This document shows, piece by piece, positions 20,694 to 31,930 of a DNA stretch of 64,000 nucleotides. A program made the position numbers and the translations under genes. The notes beneath the pieces were generated by a model that was given only the letters and a program-made list of their open reading frames with translations, did not search any database and was not told the origin of the DNA. The DNA is from Neoarius graeffei (lineage: Eukaryota > Chordata > Actinopteri > Siluriformes > Ariidae). The first letter of the stretch is position 1; each line of letters begins with the position of its first letter. The DNA lies in the NCBI RefSeq assembly GCF_027579695.1, contig NC_083587.1:38795732-38859731 (forward strand), read 5' to 3'.

Positions 20694-22112
20694 ATGGGAA
20701 ATAGAAGAAAGCCACAAGTTGAAGCAGCTGAGGAGGAAGAGGATGCACCTCAGCAAGACCTGGAGAAGTCTGTGCAGCAACTGCAGTCAATGTTCGAGGC
20801 ATTCATGATGGCGCAGCAGAAGCAAGAGGAGCGGGCATTGGAAGACCAAGCACGACAAGAGCATCGCTGGACAGGTATCGTGCACCAGTTCAGCATGCTC
20901 CAGGAGGAAGTGCGGCAGGAGAGATGGGAGCTCGGTCGGGGCCGGGGAAGGTCCAGACCGAGGGCAGAGCAACATGGAGTCTCACTGTCAGCACCAGTGT
21001 CAACAGCGGTCAGTCAAGTACATGCCACACAGATGGAAGCCCAGGCAGAGCTGCAGAGGTGGGCATCGGAAGACCAAGGTCCTGGAGGAGCACAGGCCAT
21101 GCCAGCAGCAGGAGCGACAACAACAGCAGCAGCAGGTCCAGGCCCTCCAGTGGTGCAAGCAGCAGCAGTTCCAGGTGCAACAGTCGCAGTTCATGGCTCT
21201 TCAGCGGCAGTGAACCAAGCGGCATTGGGGGTCCAAGCGGCGGCGGTAACGGCAGGCCCAGGCGCGGTGGCGGTTCCAGGTCCAGCGGCGATGGGGGTCC
21301 AAGCGGCGGCGGTGACGGCAGGCCCAGGCGCGGTGGAGGTTCCAGGTTCAGCAGCGATGGGGGTCCAAGCAGCGGCGGCGGCAGCAGATTCAGCAGCCCA
21401 GGCAGCAATGGCAGGGGCCCAAGCACCGACAGCGCATTTTGTTGGAGGTACCCAAGTCACAGGCTGGAAAGGGTCTAAAATGCAAAAATATTCTGATGAT
21501 GAGGACATTGAACATTTTCTTACAACTTTTGAACGCATTGCTACGGCTGGTATGTGTCCCAAAACACAATGGGCACTGCATTTAGTTCCACTACTTACCG
21601 GCAAAGCAAGGGCAACATATATTGCCATGGACTTCACAGACTCAATGGACTATGACAAGGTCAAGGCAGTTATCCTGGAAAAATTTGAAATCAATCCAGA
21701 GACATACAGGCAGCGCTTCCGGTCAACCCAGATGTTACCCGGGGAGTCACCCAAAGAACTTTTCACCAGACTGCGGGAGCTGTATGAGAAATGTACACAA
21801 CCACAAGTCCATACCAAGGAGGAGATCAACGATATGTTCATCCTAGAGCAGTTCCTGAGGATGGTGAACAGTGACGTACGGCTGTGGATCAAAGAACATA
21901 ACCCCAAGACGGTGAAAGAGGCAGTGGTGTTGGCCGAGGCCTTCATGGCGGCTCGGCGAGGCTCAAGACCACACCAGATGACCGGGGGGAGAGACGGCAC
22001 AGCTGCACAGCCCGGTAAGTCTGAGGGTGGTTGGCATGGTGGTAATAGCGTTAAAAGCCCTAGACCTGTTAGTTCTGATGTCAAATGCTTTTACTGTGGT
22101 GAGGTACAGTAG
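20694..22112 (+). CDS. gag: gag of the Gmr1-type element
   Basis: A 472-codon frame starting ATGGGAAATAG. The N-terminal half is charged and Gln/Ala-rich. The middle carries a 22-residue tandem repeat rich in Ala, Val, Gly and Pro. The gag domain follows (HFLTTFERIATAGMCPK, WALHLVPLLTGKARA). The zinc knuckle is cut short: only CFYCGE is present before TAG, so the CCHC box is incomplete. A small deletion has probably removed the knuckle end and broken the join to protease, which continues in another frame. Confidence 0.85.
   Translation: MGNRRKPQVEAAEEEEDAPQQDLEKSVQQLQSMFEAFMMAQQKQEERALEDQARQEHRWTGIVHQFSMLQEEVRQERWELGRGRGRSRPRAEQHGVSLSAPVSTAVSQVHATQMEAQAELQRWASEDQGPGGAQAMPAAGATTTAAAGPGPPVVQAAAVPGATVAVHGSSAAVNQAALGVQAAAVTAGPGAVAVPGPAAMGVQAAAVTAGPGAVEVPGSAAMGVQAAAAAADSAAQAAMAGAQAPTAHFVGGTQVTGWKGSKMQKYSDDEDIEHFLTTFERIATAGMCPKTQWALHLVPLLTGKARATYIAMDFTDSMDYDKVKAVILEKFEINPETYRQRFRSTQMLPGESPKELFTRLRELYEKCTQPQVHTKEEINDMFILEQFLRMVNSDVRLWIKEHNPKTVKEAVVLAEAFMAARRGSRPHQMTGGRDGTAAQPGKSEGGWHGGNSVKSPRPVSSDVKCFYCGEVQ
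21222..21400 (+). repeat. 66-bp coding minisatellite within gag
   Basis: About 2.7 copies of a 66-bp unit starting GGGGGTCCAAGCGGCGGC encode the 22-residue motif that begins GVQAAAVTAGPG. The period is a multiple of three, so the gag frame is kept. Confidence 0.8.
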
Positions 22113-25100
22113 TGCGGGTGGAGGGGAAGCAGGTGCAGGCCCTGGTAGATACTGGGAGTAGCCAAACCATTGTGAGATCCGATCTAGTACCCCAACACAG
22201 TACACCTACAGGGGGGAGGCTGCTTATACGATGTGTTCACGGTGACAAACGGTCTTACCCAACAGCTGAAGTTCACCTTGAGGTGGATAATGTGTTATAC
22301 CTGGTTACAGTGGCGGTGGCAGACAAACTTCCATACCCAGTAGTTTTGGGCAGAGACATCCCAGATCTAGTAGCGTTAACTGATGGTCATAGTTGTAACA
22401 TGGTAATTACACATTTACAGAAGAAGGAAAGAGACAACACATGGAATTCGTTAGCATTTCCTGATTTTAAATGTAAAACAAGGAGTGAGAAAAGAAAAGA
22501 GAAATTCAAAGGCACTAAGCTGATTGAAACTGATCCACACCCTGAGCTGGATGGTGAGGTGAAGTTAATTGTTCCCTCAGATATAATCCAGGCACAAACA
22601 GCTGACAAATCCCTACAACCCTGTTACTCAGGCTTGGATGCTGATGAAAAGGGGGATGCAATTGGCCCCAAGTTCAAGCTGAAGGCGGGTATTTTGTACA
22701 GACATGGGAAGGAAGGTGAGCAGTTGGTGTTGCCAAATTCTCTAAGAAAAACAGTCATGGAAGTTGGTCATGCTAGTGCATGGGCCGGGCATTTAGGCCA
22801 GAGCAAAACATGGGATAGGATTGTTCAACGATTCTATTGGCCTAATATGTATGCTGAAGTGGTCAAGTTCTGTAAAACGTGTACTGAGTGTCAGCTGACA
22901 GCCCCAGGCAAGAAGGGAGCGAGAGTTCCATTGGTCCCAATGTTAATCATTGATGTCCCTTTTAGCAGAGTTGCGATGGATACAGTTGGCCCACTAGAAC
23001 TCAGTTCTAAGGCAACAGATACATCCTCGTCATTTCAGACTATGCCACTAGATATCCAGAAGCATTTCCTTTGCGTAACATCAAGGCAAGGCAGGTAGCT
23101 AATGCTTTTCTCCAGTTGGTCACACGGGTGGGGATTCCTAAGGAGGTGCTCACCAATCAAGGTACAAATTTTACATCTGGCCTAATGAAAAATGTGTATA
23201 ATTACTTAGGAATTAAGGGCATTAAAACCACGCCATACCACCCTCAGACTGATGGGCTTGTTGAGAGCTTCAACAAGACCCTAAAGAGCATGCTCCGCAA
23301 GTTTGTGTCAGACTCTGGGTCTGACTGGGATGACTGGCTACCTTATCTGTTATTCGCCTACAGGGAAGTGCCGCAAGCATCTACTGGCTTCTCCCCATTT
23401 GAACTCCTTTATGGACGGAAGGTGAGGGGTCCACTCGACGTCCTGAAGGAGGTGTGGGAGGGAGAGGAGCCAGAGAAGAAGCTGAACGTTCTAACCTATG
23501 TGTTGAAGATGCGAGACCACATGCAGCGCCTGACGGAGATGGTGCAGGAGAACATGCAGTCTGCCCAGGCCAAGCAGCGGAAGTGGTATGACGCGTCAGC
23601 CAGAGAGCGGTCCCTCCAGCCAGGCCAGCAAGTGTTGGTGCTGCTTCCCACTTCTGAGAGCAGCCTCCTTGCGAAGTGTCAGGGGCCATACGTCGTCAAG
23701 CAGAGGACCGGCAAGGTCACATATGAGATCCACACACCGGACAAGAAGAAGCACACCCAGAACTTTCACATCAACATGCTGCGGGAGTGGCATGAGAAGG
23801 AGCAGCCAGTCAACTGCTTGTTTGCTAGAGCGGTGGAGGAGGAGGAAGAGGCAGAGGAGCAGTACTTCCCGGTGCAGCAGGAGGGCGCTGAAGACATCGT
23901 CCTGAGCCACCTCTCCGAGACCCAGCAGCAGCAGCTGAGAACCTGTGTACCAGAGGGGGTGTTCCAAGGCACTCCTGGCAAGACAACTCTGGTGCAATAT
24001 CACATCAAGCTGAAGGCTCTTGGTCCAGTTTGTCTCCCATGCTATCGCATTCCAGCACAGCTTCTGCCCAAGATCAAGAAAGAAATCGACGGCATGCTGA
24101 ACATGGGCATCATCGAGCCTTCTTCAAGTGAGTGGTCGAGTCCGGTGGTCCTTGTACCCAAGAAAGATGGGTCCTTGTGTTTCTGTATGGACTTCAGAAA
24201 GGTAAACGCAATCTCTGCTTTTGATCCATATCCAATGCAGCGAATTGATGATTTGATTGACAGACTGGGCGGTGCCAAGTACCTGACGACCCTTGACCTC
24301 AGTAAGGGTTATTGGCAAGTACCCATGTCCAGTGACTCTAAACAATTGACTGCTTTTAAAACTCCTTTTGGATTTTATCAGTTCTGTTATATGCCCTTTG
24401 GCCTGCAGGGGGTGCCAGCAACTTTTCAGCGCCTCATGGACCAGGTGTTGAGGGGGGCGGAGACATACTCGGCGGCATATCTGGATGATGTCGTGATTCA
24501 TAGCCGCTCCTGGGAGGAACACCTGGTCCACGTGAAGGACATGCTGAGGCGGCTGAAGGAGGCAGGTCTGACAGTCAACCCCCAAAAGTGTGCAGTGGCC
24601 CAGAGGGAAGTGCAGTATCTGGGCCACGTCATCGGTGGAGGGGTGATAAAGCCACAGGTGGGGAAGGTCAGCGCCATCCTGGACACTCCTGTGCCGACCA
24701 CCAAATGCCAAGTCCGCTCCTTCCTGGGAGTGGTGGGTTGATACAGGCATTTCGTCCCCCACTTCTCCACCAGGGCAGCTCCACTGATCGAGCTGACTCG
24801 GAAGTCGGCTCCCAACAGAGTGGTCTGGACAGACCAGTGTTCTCAGGCCTTTGAGGACCTACGTACCTGTCTGACCAAAGATCCCATCCTGCAAAGTCCC
24901 GACTTCTCTCAGCCTTTCCTGGTGCAAACAGATGCATCTGGGGTGGGGCTGGGGGCAGTGTTGCTCCAGGGTCCACCTGGGGAGCAAAAGCCGGTGGTCT
25001 ACATGAGTAGAAAGTTGTTCCCACGGGAGGTGAGGTACTCTACCGTGGAAAAGGAGGGGCTCACCATTAAGTGGGCCTTAGATTCGCTCAAGTATTACCT

Positions 25101-25395
25101 CATGGACAAAGACTTTGTTTTGGAGACAGATCATTGGGCCCTCCAGTGGCTTGACAAAATGAAAGACACAAATTCTAGAGTGACGAGGTGGTACTTGTCA
25201 CTCCAGCCCTTTAGGTTCTCTGTTAAGTATCGTGCTGGCCCTGACAATGTTGTGGCAGATTACCTGTCACAAGTGTACGAGGAAGACGTCCACTTTTGGG
25301 GGGGGGGGGGTAATGTGACAGAGCGCAATGCGTCTATCACTAAACAGCGGTTCCTCCCGCTGGTCATGTTTCAATGGTCAAGTGCAATGGACTAA
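22112..25395 (+). pseudogene. pol: pol of the Gmr1-type element (PR-IN-RT-RH), broken
   Basis: Frame 1 (22112-23098) has aspartic protease (LVDTGSSQTI) and the integrase HHCC finger (GHASAWAGHLG, CKTCTECQ), then loses frame near 23015. Frame 2 (23071-24741) continues integrase (TNQGTNF, GLVESFNKTLK), then RT (FGFYQFCYMPFGL; AYLDDVVIHS at about 24475-24504), and stops at TGA 24739-24741, probably from TGG. Frame 3 (24820-25395) is RNase H (TDASGVGLGAVL, VLETDHWALQWL). The second catalytic Asp of integrase is Asn (AAT at 23155-23157). The IN-before-RT order is read directly. Confidence 0.92.
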
Positions 25396-26261
25396 ACCAC
25401 AGTTGCAAAGACATTCCAAATACAATCTGTGTTGTATGTTTGTTGTGGGTTTGGTAATGGGGGCTTTACAAGTATGTTTTGTTACGGGTACATTTGTTAC
25501 AACTTTTAGATATGTAAACCTGAAATGTTTGGTACATGTGTTCATAGTAAAAGACACGACACAGGTTTAAACAGTGCAAGCATTTATTAGTTTTCACTGT
25601 AAACAATAGCGTGTAAAGATTCATTAAGTGCGCACGTTTAACCGCTGAATCCTTTTCTGCTAGAGTTTATCTAACATCAGTCAGAAATGTTTGTAGCCAT
25701 TTACCTGCTGTAGTCTTCCGGGTGCGGGACCAAACCAGAATGCAGGTCTGAAAGCGCTTTTCAAGGTTTCTTCTGCGATGCACGGGAAAGCAGCTCATTA
25801 GAGCGGAGAGAAATGGTCTAAAAATCTTACGCAAGTGTTTGTTGTAATATTTAAGGTCTGCACATTGTTGTAGGAGTGTAATGCATGCAGTGAAAATGTT
25901 TAGAACTGTTAAAATCTGTCTAGATGTGTTGATTGATTTTAATTGTGTCAAGACTGTGATGTAGTCTTTTAAATATGCGCTGCACTGTTCATTCGGGAGA
26001 TGGCCTCGGCAGGGAGAGGACGCATGACTTGAGCTCTGTGTGAGTAATGCCAGAGTAGCCTAGCTTGCGTGGGCATTTTGTCCCAGAATTTTTTTTTTGG
26101 TTGGTTTTGTCATCAGTGGGTTTTTTTTGTTTGTTTGTTTCTCCTGTTTGTGTTAACTGCCGGCTTAAGAATAAAAAGAAAACTATTTTTGTACAAGAAT
26201 TTTCCTGGTTTTGCTCATCATTCTGACTGACTACTCCATCCGCTCGGCACACTCTATTACA
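25314..26261 (+). repeat. 3' LTR of the Gmr1-type element
   Basis: 948 bp, preceded by a G-rich purine tract (about 25298-25310). It is nearly identical to the 5' LTR and ends ...TATTACA directly before the AGCAG duplication. Confidence 0.9.
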
Positions 26262-26266
26262 AGCAG

Positions 26267-27840
26267 GACAAGCTCAATATCTGTGACTGAGGAGAGTCGG
26301 GTCAGGGGTCCTGCTGTAAATCAACTGGGACACGTCAATTGGAATAGCATGGAAGGCAAATTTAGCACCGAGATACAGGTTTTATATTTAAATTAATTCA
26401 CTTGGCTAGCACTTTTTTGTACCTCTAGCATAAAATCTGTGGTTTACGAGATCAGATTATGGACTATGGAAGGTAGTTAGCAAACCTAATCACTAGGCCA
26501 CAAAACAACAAATTTGGACATGGTGTCTCAATTAAGATAAAACTGATCAATAAAAATGCTCATGTATACTCCTCGTTAGAATAGCAGGCAATTCGAATTA
26601 AATTTCTATCTAATTGACAGTTGACTGGATAATGATGGTGGATAATGATTTTAATAATCTTTTAAATAGAACAGCAGCCATGGAAATATTGTGTGTTTGA
26701 CTGCATTTCATATCTGCATGTACATTTTGCACAGGTATGCTTGAGTCACAATGCAGTCCTTGTGGAATCAAAGACTATGAATTATGGTTTCAGATCTGAA
26801 CATGTTTAAAATAACTTTGAGGTTGAATTGGCCTCAAATTAATATTTTGAAGCAGATGCAACATTTGGTGAAGACAGAGAACTTGCACATGGGGGGGGGG
26901 GGGGAGGAAAAACATGGATTAAACAATTATTTCTTGTGCAGTTTAACCCCTAGATGTGTGAACAATAAAGTGCAAGGCTTTATGCTGGCTGCTATCATTA
27001 CAACGGTCAACTTAATATTGAACACTACTAAATTTGAACACTTTTGAAGTGCATCTGTACATGAACCACCTGATACTGCTTTAATACAGACAAGTAAAAA
27101 TGCTTCAGTAATGTCTTCAGTGAGAACTGATTTGGTTTATATTTGACTGTGCAAGGCCCCCCCTCAAGCATTTTTCAAAATAAAGTTACACCCATGTTGT
27201 CATTTTTATTAATCCGAGAGTGAAAACACAGAACTCTCCTTTATGATTATTTTTGAAATTTTTGTCAATCCTCACATGGTTCCTGTGACACCGCCCCAGC
27301 GGACATGTTCACATTATGTGCAAGCGTCACCGCATGATGCACGACGTGCTCAGATACGCAACTGCAGAAGTATAATTCAGTCCTAAAGCTTCAGGAATTT
27401 CAGAACCAGGCAATGCCCAATGATCCAAGACACATCATCTCCTCATTTTCCAAATTAAGCTTTATACAGCGGATATAAAAATAGCAGGTTTTTGTGATGT
27501 TAAAAAAAAATTCAAAGATAAAATGAAAGATAAATCATGTCAGATCTTTTTCCACCATTAACGCAATATAGCAACCAAGAAAACTCAAGTGAAAAACAAG
27601 CGGAATTTTTATTTTGATTTATTCATTTAGGGGGTGTTGGACTGAAAAAAATAAAATAAAATAAGCTGGCTGCATGTGTGCAGACCCTTTTATAACGGGG
27701 CATGTCACTGTGCTCAGAATTAACCAAAATCATATTCAAACCCATGTTCAAATCTAATGATCATACTGTCATCACTGAAATAATCCTGACTAACGGAAAA
27801 TAAAGATCAGCTGTGAAGATTTTCTTGAAATCATGCTTTT
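26267..27840. other. ASAP1 intron, no gene recognised
   Basis: Low-complexity and AT-rich sequence with a G15 run at about 26891-26905. The segment near 27300-27390, read on -, contains TTATACTTCTGCAGTTGCG, an inverted match to TTTATACTTCTGCAGTGACG at 17523-17542. This may be the two ends of an older small element now separated by the gypsy insertion. Confidence 0.4.
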
Positions 27841-28570
27841 CATCCAACTGCTGATGCCATGGTCCATAAAGAGCTCACAAAGCACATGCAGTATCTCACT
27901 GTTGTAAAGTATCGATCAGGAGAGAAGTTCCACATCATCAGATGTACCATGGAACAATCATTATCTAATAAAGAAAATGGGGCACCACAGTGACATTACA
28001 TCCCTCCAAAACTGACAAAAGGATAAGACAAAAACCTTTCAGGGAGGCTGCCAAAAGACCACCAGCACCATTAAAGGAATATCTGGTTGCAGCAGTATAT
28101 GGCAAGTACTGCTCACTTCCTGCATGTCACAACAATATCTCATTCTTCACATCTCTGGGTTTTGGTTTAGGGTGGCTAGGCCCACCTCAACAAATAAGTA
28201 AGTAAGTAAATAAATAAATAATATCCAAGTCTACCTAAATCACTTCAAGCCATGCGACGGAAAATGTTATTCTATTCTAAAATTTAAAAGAAAGCCAATA
28301 ATACCATACCCATGGTGAATCATGGTGGTGGCAGCATGCTGTGGGGCTGCTCCTACACATTCTATGCATAAATATCAGGAAATGAATGCTGAAATTTTGA
28401 TCAATCATCTTGTATCTATCATTTGATCTCAAACTCCAGTGTCTTCAGTGCAAAAATAATCCTGGACAATTTATCTTGGCTTAATTGTTTTTTTATACAT
28501 CACAACAACCTGCAATTTTAATAGGGGTATATAGACTTATTTCTTTTCCAATTTAAAGTCCATATTTTAT
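27840..28570 (+). mobile_element. Tc1-like relic
   Basis: GTGAATCATGGTGGTGGCAG (about 28314-28333) reads VNHGGGS and is followed by LWGC, a Tc1 transposase signature. It ends with TCATTTGATCTCAAACTCC and GTCTTCAGTGCAAAA, which resembles the terminal repeats at 45.7 and 48.2 kb. The reading frame is destroyed. Confidence 0.55.
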
Positions 28571-29640
28571 GTTTTGTTTTTTAAACCTAAAGACTATGAC
28601 CAGGCTTGCCTTTGGCAGTTACATAAAAATCATCATGCAAAGTACTGAAAGTGGGATCAGCAGAGGGGTCAGGTGAAAACTAGGATTGTTAGTCTGAGCT
28701 TTCCATTAGCAGTGTTGGGCCTTGAAAGAGTTAGTCATTCAAATAACACTCCAGTTACATGAGTATGTGAACCTTCCGATTAACACTTGCTATCTTTTGT
28801 GTCTAATGTTTACTGACACACAGTACTATATGTAGCTGAGACCTGTGCTCAAGTATTATAACCATATATAACTTAAAAACCAAACATTACATTACTAAAC
28901 ACACACACAATATATATTATATATCTCCATCTACTGTGCATTCACTGGATATGAGCAATCGCATGCTCTAATTGGCGACCCTATACTCTTCTACTAAGCG
29001 ATCAGCTTATACACAGTGAGTAGAGAAAAACAAACTGGAGGAGTATGGTGTTATTTTTGCCTCATTAATATTTGTAAATGCACAGAAAGTGATCTACAAA
29101 TAGTCAGGGGTTTGTACATGTGTTTTGATATCCACAAATGTAAATTTAATATTTGTAACTTGTATTTTGGTCTTTGCAGCTCAATAGTAAATGAACAGTG
29201 ACAGCGCATCTGTTCTATTCATATGAATACTTCAGTAAAAAACAATTCAGTGATCTGTTGACTGATTTAACTGCCTCCCTGATATTTTGTAGGGTTTTTT
29301 TTTTTACATTTGTTTAGGACTCACCAACGTTATGGTGTTAATAAACCAGTAACAAACCTCAGTCACATAATAAATCAGATATTTATTATGTGTTTTATAA
29401 TCAGTGTTAATAAACCAGTAACAAACGGACGTCTAAATGTGTTTTCTGCTCACTGCTTACGTTTTAGTGCGATGTTCGACTCAAGCCTACCTCTTAACGC
29501 CATTTGAGCCGTCACACTGTCACACTACGCACAATACTTTCTTAGTATTTGCAGCCACTGCAATCCTCGGCACGGGATATTTGAGCCTTTCAAAAGTATG
29601 GTTTCGTGCTTCGTGCTCAACGACTGTAGCCTCTGTGTAG
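28571..29640. other. Non-coding; fragment of repeat B and a short duplication
   Basis: CATTCACTGGATATGAGCAA (28939-28958) through GTGAGTAGAGAAAAAC is a second copy of the left end of the repeat at 44344. GTGTTAATAAACCAGTAAC occurs twice about 70 bp apart (29335 and 29404). I see no gene. Confidence 0.5.
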
Positions 29641-29781
29641 CTTCTCGTGTGTTTCCTGCCCTAGCATTATGTCACAGATATGTCCACTTTTGTGGCGTGA
29701 GAAGAACAACTTAATATACGGCAAAATGATAAGATAATATACTGTATTAGCTAATGGCATAATTCACGTGGAGCACTAACA

Positions 29782-30300
29782 TTACAGCAAACTATTATTG
29801 CTAACTCCGTTTTCCTCCAAGTTAGTTTCTAGCGTTATTTGTGACTGAATTAATTCTTTGCCCACCTTGTCTCTTGTCATGCGAATGATGTCTGCTTGAG
29901 GGATCCCTCTTGACCGCAGAAACTGCTCCAAATCCTCCTCCATAACTCGTTGGTCTTCCTGACATCCTGTTGATTCCCAAATGACCGGGCTACCACCACC
30001 AGTCCATAAGCCTTTAAGATTTTGCGAGATCTCGCAAAAAGTTTTGCGAGATCTCGCAAAAAGTTTTCCGAGATCTCGCAAAAGCACATAGTTTTGGGGG
30101 GTTTTTTTACTTATTTTTTTTTTAAATTCCATGTCCCTTTAGTGTCCTCGTTCGTTAAGGAGTCGCTTCAGATGTCTCTCACTAATATGAAAGCCGTGTT
30201 TATCGGCAAGTACTGATTTTATGTCTTTATATTTGAGGCCAATCTCAAAATAAAACTCCATGCAGGTCTCCCACGGGTGAACACTCTCCATTATTGTTTA
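29782..30300 (-). other. Small HTH-like ORF region between palindrome arrays
   Basis: On -, an ATG at about 30292 opens a 51-codon frame (MESVHPWETCMEFYFEIG... to ...LNERGH) whose C-terminal part (KDIKSVLADKHGF, ISERHLKRLL) looks like a helix-turn-helix. A second - frame (29782-30000) contains EEDLEQFLRSRGIPQADI, resembling a SAM-like or transposon helper segment. Similar HTH segments begin an integrase-core protein family widespread in fish, but no catalytic core is seen here. The function is unknown, and the two frames may be exons of one mobile gene. Confidence 0.35.
30021..30080. repeat. Palindrome array 1 (three TTTTGCGAGATCTCGCAAAA units)
   Basis: Three tandem copies (one with a G-to-C change) of a perfect 20-bp palindrome separated by 1-2 bases. 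They are followed by a T-rich stretch and TTCCATGTCCCTTTAG. Confidence 0.9.
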
Positions 30301-30356
30301 CAATCTGACCAGCCAGCGGAAATAAATCAGGCTGACCCGGAAGTACATCAGCTTAA

Positions 30357-30470
30357 CTTTTGCGAGATCTCGCAAAAAGTTTTGCGAGATCTCGCAAAAG
30401 TACATAGGTTTTTTGTTGTTTTTTTTTACTGTGATTTTTTTTTATTCCATGTCCCTTTAGGGGTTCCGTA
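30357..30470. repeat. Palindrome array 2 and shared T-rich flank
   Basis: Two more copies of the 20-bp palindrome, again followed by a T-rich tract and TTCCATGTCCCTTTAG. Array and flank are a direct repeat of the block at 30021-30140. Confidence 0.9.
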
Positions 30471-30879
30471 GTTTTTCATTTGCAAATCAAAAATACATTT
30501 GTAAAACTGACAATTCTGTTTGTGAAATGTGAGTCGCATTTGTGGATCAGCAATGACACGCATTCACCGCTTTTTTCCTCTGTGGCGTATTTTTGAGACA
30601 CTCTGCAAAATCCACAAATGCAGACAAGATCCACAAATAGCCTCACATGCACATTCACGTCCACTAGATGGCAGTGTGGTAAGACAACGGATCTGACAAG
30701 TGCTAAGACAAAGGAAAACGTTGAAATTGCTGAAATTGAAGTGTGCTGAAATGGAAACGTCTGATGGATGGGTATGTTACATTGATGAATTGTCAATAAG
30801 GTGTTGTTACTATGTGTTGTTACGAAATTATGTTAGCATACCTCATAGTCTCTTGCTAATGTAACGTCAGGTAATGTAA
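30471..30879. repeat. 0.4-kb direct repeat, left copy
   Basis: Starts TTTTTCATTTGCAAATC and ends GTCAGGTAATGTAA. It is nearly identical to 34609-35015, apart from a 4-nt indel and end differences. It does not look like an LTR (no TG...CA) and has no coding capacity. Confidence 0.85.
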
Positions 30880-31079
30880 GGTAGGCTAAAGTTTACCCTT
30901 AACAATAGTCTCGTCAGCTTAATGCTACATTGGCATAAAATATCCAACATTTGCTTTTTTACTGTTTGTCTGTGTAGTTTAAAGCTAGTTTTAGGCTAGA
31001 ATTATAGATTTAGGCTACAGTGGCTCGCAAAATTTAGTAGACCAACACCCCTGACATATTTTACAGACATTTCGCTATA

Positions 31080-31126
31080 ACTTGGTGTTATAATTTAAAT
31101 TATAATTATATATTGATAATTATATA

Positions 31127-31191
<65 letters not shown>

Positions 31192-31330
31192 ATTATATAT
31201 ATAGATATATAGATATATATTATAAATTAAATTAAATATATATATATATATATAGATATATAGAGATATAAATTAAATTATAATTTATAATTATAATTTA
31301 GTTAATTTATAATTAGTTAAATTATAATTT
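31080..31330. repeat. AT-rich microsatellite block
   Basis: Includes an uninterrupted (AT)n of about 50 bp at 31135-31190, followed by TATAGATATA variants. Confidence 0.9.
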
Positions 31331-31899
31331 GGTGTCTGCATTTAACAATTGTGAATTAGTGAAATATACACAGCACACAGTGAAGTAAAGTACACACTTG
31401 GAGTAATGGGCTGCATTCTATGGCAGAGCCCGGAGAGCAGGGAGGGGGCACTACAGCCATGGTCCACTAGTAGGGATTTAACACTAACCAGTAGGTTAAA
31501 GTCAATTAAATAATTGAGTACATGTAACATTTTAGATAATGTACTTGAAAGCGGCAGACAACAACCGGTCCAACACCAACCTTGCCTTCTTCAGTCAGGC
31601 TGTACAGGAGTTTGGCTATCCACTAGGGGACGGATTCCCTTTTGACTCGGGTTCTTCTTAATGTTTCTTCCTCATGTGTCAGGGAGACGCATTCCATAAC
31701 TGTTTTTAATAAATGTTTCCGTTCAGAATAATTCAACAGATCAGCGATTTTATGCTTAGTTAAATAACATTTGTTTTGATCTGTTTATTAGTAACCATGC
31801 ACGTGTATTATGTAGATTGCCTGTCGTACATGTCTCTGTAAATTAACTGTTTCTATAGAAACAATAACACATTAGAATGAGCGCATCGGTGATTTTACC

Positions 31900-31904
<5 letters not shown>

Positions 31905-31930
<26 letters not shown>

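Larger units (their letters stand above)
19696..26261 (+). mobile_element. Complete Gmr1-type Ty3/gypsy retrotransposon
   Basis: LTRs at 19696-20637 and 25314-26261 (TGTGACAG...TATTACA) and a 5-bp duplication AGCAG (19691-19695 and 26262-26266) define a complete insertion of about 6.57 kb. The coding order is gag, protease, integrase, reverse transcriptase, RNase H. Integrase lies before RT, as in Ty1/copia, but the proteins are gypsy-like. That is the hallmark of the Gmr1 group first described from cod (established knowledge). A frameshift in integrase, a TGA in RT and a D-to-N change in integrase show it cannot move on its own proteins. Confidence 0.92.

Noticed and set aside
20787-21637. 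Long antisense frames over the Gmr1 gag (for example 21010-21426 and 21191-21637 on -)
   Set aside because: They mirror the GC-rich, period-66 coding repeat of gag. Their composition is fully explained by the sense frame.
17521-27390. A 9.9-kb composite element bounded by TTATACTTCTGCAG at 17.5 and 27.4 kb
   Set aside because: The shared stretch is short and belongs to a very common fish MITE. Two separate fragments are as likely as one interrupted element.
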